From contig OW028576.1 of assembly GCA_932294295.1 (NCBI GenBank), forward strand, positions 40,435,247 to 40,499,246: DNA of 64,000 bases. The letters are read 5' to 3'. Each line of letters starts with the position of its first letter. The stretch's first letter is position 1. The translations under genes and the position numbers were made by a program. The notes below the pieces were generated by a model, which saw only the letters and a program-made list of their open reading frames with translations, was not told the origin of the DNA and did not search any database. The stretch comes from Alitta virens (Eukaryota > Annelida > Polychaeta > Phyllodocida > Nereididae). Positions 58,019 to 64,000 of this stretch are shown in pieces.

Positions 58019-61000
58019 AAGATCCGTGAAACCGTTTACGAGAGGGTGGCAAAAAAGAGGCGAGCCAAATTCCAGCTACCTGGCAGCTACCCGAAAGTAC
58101 TAATGAATTTGACCCCTTTAAGGGTTGCAAAGACTAGTTTTGTCTATGCTAAAAGTTAGACACAAAAGTTAATTTTTGTTTTCTACCGGCGCTTTCTCAA
58201 CCGGACACTCCAAAAAGCTACCGTTTGCGTTACGGTAAAAAACGTCATTTTTTCAATTATTTTGATATATCACATCTTCGACGTGCTCGGAAAATTCCGG
58301 AAAAATTCTAGAACGTAAACCTTTGCCCTAAGTATCTCTTGGCGCAAAAACGGAAAAATCACGTTTGACCGTTTTCGAGGAATATGCGATAGCGAAGCTA
58401 GCTACCTGGCAGCTACCCGAATCTAAGGCCTAATTACACCCACTTAACGGGTGCACAGGTCAGTTTTACATATTGCAAAAGTTAGATACAAAAGTTAATT
58501 TTTGTTTTTTACCGGTACTGTCCCAACCGGTCAACCGGTAAATTTACAATCGCAGCTACGGCAAAAGAGGTTGTTTTTGAGTTTTTTTGATATTTCAGAG
58601 CCGTAACCCTTTGGAAAATTCTGGAAAAATTCTAAAATGTAGACCTTTGCCAAATGTATCTTTGTGTCAAAAACGGTAAAGATCCGTGAAACCGTTTACG
58701 AGAGGGTGGCAAAAAAGAGGCGAGCTAAATTCCAGCTACCTGGCAGCTACCCGAAAGTACTAATGAATTTGACCCCTTTAAGGGTTGCAAAGACTAGTTT
58801 TGTCTATGCTAAAAGTTAGACACCAAAGTTAATTTTTGTTTTCTACCGGCGCTTTCTCAACCAGACACTCCAAAAAGCTACCGTTTGCGTTACGGTAAAA
58901 AACGTCATTTTTTCAATTATTTTGATATATCACATCTTCGACGTGCTCGGAAAATTCCGAAAAAATTCTAGAACGTAAACCTTTGCCCTAAGTATCTTTT
59001 GGCGCAAAAATGGAAAAATCACGTTTGACTGTTTTCGGGGAATATGCGATAGCGAAGCTAGCTACCTGGCAGCTACCCGAATCTAAGGCCTAATTACACC
59101 CACTTAACGGGTGCACAGGTCAGTTTTACATATTGCAAAAGTTAGATACAAAAGTTAATTTTTGTTTTTTACCGGTACTGTCCCAACCGGTCAACCGGTA
59201 AATTTACAATCGCAGCTACGGCAAAAGAGGTTGTTTTTGAGTTTTTTTGATATTTCAGAGCCGTAACCCTTTGGAAAATTCTGGAAAAATTCTAAAATGT
59301 AGACCTTTGCCAAATGTATCTTTGTGTCAAAAACGGTAAAGATCCGTGAAACCGTTTACGAGAGGGTGGCAAAAAAGAGGCGAGCCAAATTCCAGCTACC
59401 TGGCAGCTACCCGAAAGTACTAATGAATTTGACCCCTTTAAGGGTTGCAAAGACTAGTTTTGTCTATGCTAAAAGTTAGACACCAAAGTTAATTTTTGTT
59501 TTCTACCGGCGCTTTCTCAACCGGACACTCCAAAAAGCTACCGTTTGCGTTACGGTAAAAAACGTCATTTTTTCAATTATTTTGATATATCACATCTTCG
59601 ACGTGCTCGGAAAATTCCGAAAAAATTCTAGAACGTAAACCTTTGCCCTAAGTATCTCTTGGCGCAAAAACGGAAAAATCACGTTTGACCGTTTTCGAGG
59701 AATATGCGATAGCGAAGCTAGCTACCTGGCAGCTACCCGAATCTAAGGCCTAATTACACCCACTTAACGGGTGCACAGGTCAGTTTTACATATTGCAAAA
59801 GTTAGATACAAAAGTTAATTTTTGTTTTTTACCGGTACTGTCCCAACCGGTCAACTGGTAAATTTACAATCGCAGCTACGGCAAAAGAGGTTGTTTTTGA
59901 GTTTTTTTGATATTTCAGAGCCGTACCCCTTTGGAAAATTCTGGAAAAATTCTCAAATGTAGACCTTTGCCAAATGTATCTTTGTGTCAAAAACGGTAAA
60001 GATCCGTGAAACCGTTTACGAGAGGGTGGCAAAAAAGAGGCGAGCCAAATTCCAGCTACCTGGCAGCTACCCGAAAGTACTAATGAATTTGACCCCTTTA
60101 AGGGTTGCAAAGACTAGTTTTGTCTATGCTAAAAGTTAGACACCAAAGTTAATTTTTGTTTTCTACCGGCGCTTTCTCAACCGGACACTCCAAAAAGCTA
60201 CCGTTTGCGTTACGGTAAAAAACGTCATTTTTTCAATTATTTTGATATATCACATCTTCGACGTGCTCGGAAAATTCCGAAAAAATTCTAGAACGTAAAC
60301 CTTTGCCCTAAGTATCTTTTGGCGCAAAAACGGAAAAATCATGTTTGACCGTTTTCGAGGAATATGCGATAGCGAAGCTAGCTACCTGGCAGCTACCCGA
60401 ATCTAAGGCCTAATTACACCCACTTAACGGGTGCACAGGTCAGTTTTACATATAGCAAAAGTTAGATACAAAAGTTAATTTTTGTTTTTTACCGGTACTG
60501 TCCCAACCGGTCAACCGGTAAATTTACAATCGCAGCTACGGCAAAAGAGGTTGTTTTTGAGTTTTTTTGATATTTCAGAGCCGTAACCCTTTGGAAAATT
60601 CTGGAAAAATTCTAAAATGTAGACCTTTGCCAAATGTATCTTTGTGTCAAAAACGGTAAAGATCCGTGAAACCGTTTACGAGAGGGTGGCAAAAAAGAGG
60701 CGAGCCAAATTCCAGCTACCTGGCAGCTACCCGAAAGTACTAATGAATTTGACCCCTTTAAGGGTTGCAAAGACTAGTTTTGTCTATGCTAAAAGTTAGA
60801 CACCAAAGTTAATTTTTGTTTTCTACCGGCGCTTTCTCAACCCGACACTCCAAAAAGCTACCGTTTGCGTTACGGTAAAAAACGTCATTTTTTCAATTAT
60901 TTTGATATATCACATCTTCGACATGCTCGGAAAATTCCAAAAAAATTCTAGAACGTAAACCTTTGCCCTAAGTATCTTTTGGCGCAAAAACGGAAAAATC

Positions 61001-61825
61001 ACGTTTGACCGTTTTCGAGGAATATGCGATAGCGAAGCTAGCTACCTGGCAGCTACCCGAATCTAAGGCCTAATTACACCCACTTAACGGGTGCACAGGT
61101 CAGTTTTACATATTGCAAAAGTTAGATACAAAAGTTAATTTTTGTTTTTTACCAGTACTGTCCCAACCGGTCAACCGGTAAATTTACAATCGCAGCTACG
61201 GCAAAAGAGGTTGTTTTTGAGTTTTTTGATATTTCAGAGCCGTAACCCTTTGGAAAATTCTGGAAAAATTCTAAAATGTAGACCTTTGCCAAATGTATCT
61301 TTGTGTCTAAAACGGTAAAGATCCGTGAAACCGTTTACGAGAGGGTGGCAAAAAAGAGGCGAGCCAAATTCCAGCTACCTGGCAGCTACCCGAAAGTACT
61401 AATGAATTTGACCCCTTTAAGGGTTGCAAAGACTAGTTTTGTCTATGCTAAAAGTTAGACACCAAAGTTAATTTTTGTTTTCTACCGGCGCTTTCTCAAC
61501 CGGACACTCCAAAAAGCTACCGTTTGCGTTACGGTAAAAAACGTCATTTTTTCAATTATTTTGATTTATCACATCTGCGACGTACTCGGAAAATTCCGAA
61601 AAAATTCTAGAACGTAAACCTTTGCCCTAAGTATCTTTTGGCGCAAAAACGGAAAAATTACACTCAACTGTTTTTGAGTTATATACATGGAAAGTTCGGG
61701 TAGCTGCCAGGTAGCTGTCAGGTAGCTGGGTTCGGGTAGCTAACTTTACACCTTCAGGTAGCTGCCGGGTAGCTGTCAGGTAGCTAGGTTCGGGTAGCCA
61801 ACTTCACTGATCTCTGGCCAGGATC
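58019..61825 (-). repeat. Right arm: about 5.75 tandem 660-bp units, inverted
   Basis: 'gtttacgagagggtggcaaa' recurs six times at about 660-bp steps from 58034 to 61333. The sequence is the reverse complement of the left-arm unit, with small differences between units such as 'gcgagctaaa' against 'gcgagccaaa' near 58724. Confidence 0.92.
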
Positions 61826-61863
61826 GTTTATCCTGGTGACAAGGCTTGGCAGGAGTGTAATAG

Positions 61864-62175
61864 AGTCTTTTCACTGAGCAGCCCTGAGCTCAGTAAGACA
61901 TAAGTCCTTCCTGTTATTACTCATTTTGCTTTTCAGAAGTAGAAGATAATCACTGACTTTTTCAATAAATATCACTTTCTCAGAAAAATATAAAAAATCA
62001 ACTGAATGATAAGGTGTTAAATATACATTAAAATGCATTAAAAATACTGCTGCTAGGATGCACTTTTCTTCAGCTAATCACAGTCAAGGGCAGGAACTTT
62101 TTTCAGCCAATAGAATTGCAGTATTCTGTCATAGCCACCTGATGGAACTATAGAGAACCTTCCGTGAAAATCCAC
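61864..62175 (+). repeat. 300-bp dispersed repeat, copy D
   Basis: Member of the 17500-17815 family, with more substitutions in the CCAAT/GC-box block ('agctaatcacagtcaagggc'). It lies about 40 bp outside the foldback element. Confidence 0.8.
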
Positions 62176-62411
62176 TATTCCTCAAGAAGCCAATATGGCA
62201 GCTTGTAATGCCTGTCAGCTGAATTAAATTGATATATATAGGAATTGAGCCACTTCATGTACAGTTGTACTTCTACTGTAATTAGTCAATTTTACTAATT
62301 AATCATTTTGACAGTTTATAATCTAAGTAGCCTTTCTCAATTCGGCAATTCCTTTTTCTCACCCCTACAGTAAGTCACAACGCATGAAAAACATTTGAAA
62401 TTTTTAATAAC

Positions 62412-62609
62412 ACTCACTTCCCATCTAGTCAACATGATTCTAGCAAGGTCATCTTTAACCTTTGTATACATCATCAACAGTGCGGAAGGATACATCTTCA
62501 AATACCTATTTGTGATACATCCCTGGTTCTGCAGCTGATTGACCAATATGTCACCTATTCTCAACTCCCTCAAATTTGACAATTGTCTCCCAATTCCCTG
62601 TAATTCCTG
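62412..62609 (-). CDS. Isolated candidate exon of an unidentified gene
   Basis: The minus strand has an acceptor-like 'ggcactatag', then an open frame reading CQKGNQELQGIGRQLSNLRE and LRIGDILVNQLQNQGCITNR, ending LARIMLTRWE at a strong donor GAA|GTGAGT. The Leu-rich helical pattern is reminiscent of death-fold (CARD-like) domains, but no diagnostic motif is present. No partner exon is visible on either side, so the gene would extend beyond what I can join. Confidence 0.4.
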
Positions 62610-64000
62610 ATTCCCTTTCTGGCACTATAGTGCCCTGCTGCTATTAACCACTATATGAAAACCCTCTTTTCTTAACTTTTTTAGTATCATAGGCTAAGCC
62701 CAGTCGGTTGCTATGGAGCTCAATGCTGTAGGTGTTTGCTTAGTGCAAGGACTGTAGGCCTGTTATATTTATTTATATGCTGCAGCCAAGGATGTTTCTT
62801 CCTGGTATCACACAACTTAATACAATAATAAAACCTGTCTTGTTTATCAATTACTAAAATATATGTCATAATATGTAATAAGAGGTCATATTTAAAGTAC
62901 ATACAGCTGTATATAAGCAGTACATCACAGACAAGGGTTACATAGTAACAGTCAATTTATACTAAGACATGCATTAATTTATATAAATTAGGTCATTTGT
63001 TACATACAATACAGATAAGCTAAGGTAGAGAAGTGTAATAGATATACTTATGCAACATTGATACATATTTATGAATAATAGTACAGTATAATAAGTCACT
63101 GTCATGTTTAACACACAAACTATGACAAGGGTTACAAGGTGGGGTCATAAGACTGCTTCTCCTAGCATCCTACGATAATACACTTATAAAACAATTATTG
63201 ACTGGTCACTTCGGGCCCTAGTACATTTTATTTGACCCTCGGGAGTAATAGTTGCCACTATTTCCCTTGGCAAATGCCTCGGGAAATATAGGCAACTATC
63301 ACTCCCTTGAGACAAATAAAATAGAATAACTCAATTTGTCTGAGCCCCTTGCAAATTGTTGCTAAAAATACCTCACATATTCACGTTACCCTAGCAACCT
63401 CATTCTGATTCGACAACAAGAAAGATCTACAAGAAACTAATAACGAGGTGCGTCTTAAAACTGTTGTAACCATCATTATCAAAATATTGACATCAATGTC
63501 AAAAATCTCTATTTGTTCAATAAACATACTACCAGACAAAATGTACTCGTGAAACAACACAATACAATACAATACAATACAATACAATACAATACAATAC
63601 AAACAATAAGGTCTGAACAATAACAATCTTCTTTCTTGAATAAATACTCATATTCATATATTAACAAAGTATAGCTAGACAGTTAATATCTCAAAATACA
63701 AATATATAGTAGATCAAAGAAGATTGATCTAATTATTGATCCATACTTGTGCTGAACATTCAGTCATCATTTAGTTGATCAATAAAAGATAAGAGGTTGA
63801 TTTCTTAATTATTATATACCACTGGTAATCAGATAGACAGTCTACTGAAATTGTGTATCCCAATAGGCGATATCATTTGGCAAAAGCCATAGCAGCACTA
63901 AACATTCAGTCATCATTTTTGACAGTCCTGTTGAGCAACAGCTCTTTTCTTAATGACTTATGGACAGTTTTCCAGAATGCACTTTGCAAGCCTGGTTCTT
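62610..64000. other. End of window, no supported gene
   Basis: AT-rich. At about 63170-63330 there is a palindromic stretch ('gccactatttcccttggcaa' around 'ctcgggaaatataggc', and 'ttttatttgaccctcgggag' against 'ctcccttgagacaaataaaa') related to 6380-6440. An (AATAC)n microsatellite lies at 63558-63602. Confidence 0.55.
63558..63602. repeat. (AATAC)n microsatellite
   Basis: Nine or so perfect 5-base units. The same unit forms the tails of the repeats at 35400 and 52275. Confidence 0.9.

Larger units (their letters stand above)
53091..61825. mobile_element. Foldback-type element, 8.7 kb, with tandem-repeat arms
   Basis: The left terminus 'tggccaggagatcagtgaag' with 'ttggctacccgaacctagct' and the right terminus 'agctaggttcgggtagccaa' with 'cttcactgatctctggcca' are near-perfect inverted copies. 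Each leads into a short stack of 'agctacctg' motifs, then 'actttccatgtatataactc', then a 660-bp tandem array in opposite orientations. The arms are about 4.3 kb (53091-57433) and 3.8 kb (58019-61825). The spacer between them is unrelated. Long inverted repeats made of tandem units with variable arm length are the defining structure of foldback transposons such as Drosophila FB. No transposase is visible, so movement would need a partner element. GATC occurs at both outer edges, but a target duplication is not certain. Confidence 0.85.

Noticed and set aside
59829..60110. Open frame of about 93 codons in the right arm
   Set aside because: It exists in one unit only because of a few substitutions, and the same frame is closed in the sister units. 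It is satellite sequence.

Overview
This window is animal nuclear DNA. It is AT-rich, with intron-split genes that have GT-AG splice sites, a tRNA-derived SINE, MITEs, a fragment of a LINE and long TATC microsatellites. No operon, phage, plasmid or CRISPR feature is visible. The protein families (phospholipase C delta, BTB/BACK adaptor) and the repeats fit an invertebrate. A deuterostome such as a hemichordate, echinoderm or lancelet is my guess, but the sequence alone does not settle it.

Three genes can be assembled exon by exon with matching splice phases. (1) Minus strand, 14511 down to 1757: a four-exon gene for a protein of about 416 aa with BTB, BACK and a C-terminal ubiquitin-like domain, an unusual combination for a Cullin-3 substrate adaptor. 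(2) Plus strand, 18716 to 41012: eighteen consecutive exons of a phosphoinositide phospholipase C of the delta type (PH, EF hands, X box, acidic linker, Y box, C2), 740 codons, lacking only the extreme N-terminus. (3) Minus strand, 50687 down to 46615: an unrecognised multi-exon gene with well-formed splice sites at its 3' end, but one in-frame stop and two single-base frame breaks in its large internal exon. Genes 2 and 3 converge, with likely 3' UTRs between 41013 and 46614. A further isolated exon candidate lies at 62412-62609 (minus).

The most striking structure is at 53091-61825: about 8.7 kb organised as two opposed arms, each a tandem array of about six 660-bp units around a short unrelated spacer, with matching terminal sequences. 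This is the architecture of a foldback transposon. Each 660-bp unit is itself a dimer of two diverged halves of about 330 bp. No transposase is visible inside.

Elsewhere the introns and intergenic DNA are packed with repeats: an antisense ORF1-only LINE fragment in PLC intron 11, four copies of a 300-bp repeat carrying CCAAT and GGGCGGGA-like sites, nested MITEs, a tRNA-derived SINE, and tandem duplications that have copied splice donors of genes 1 and 2.
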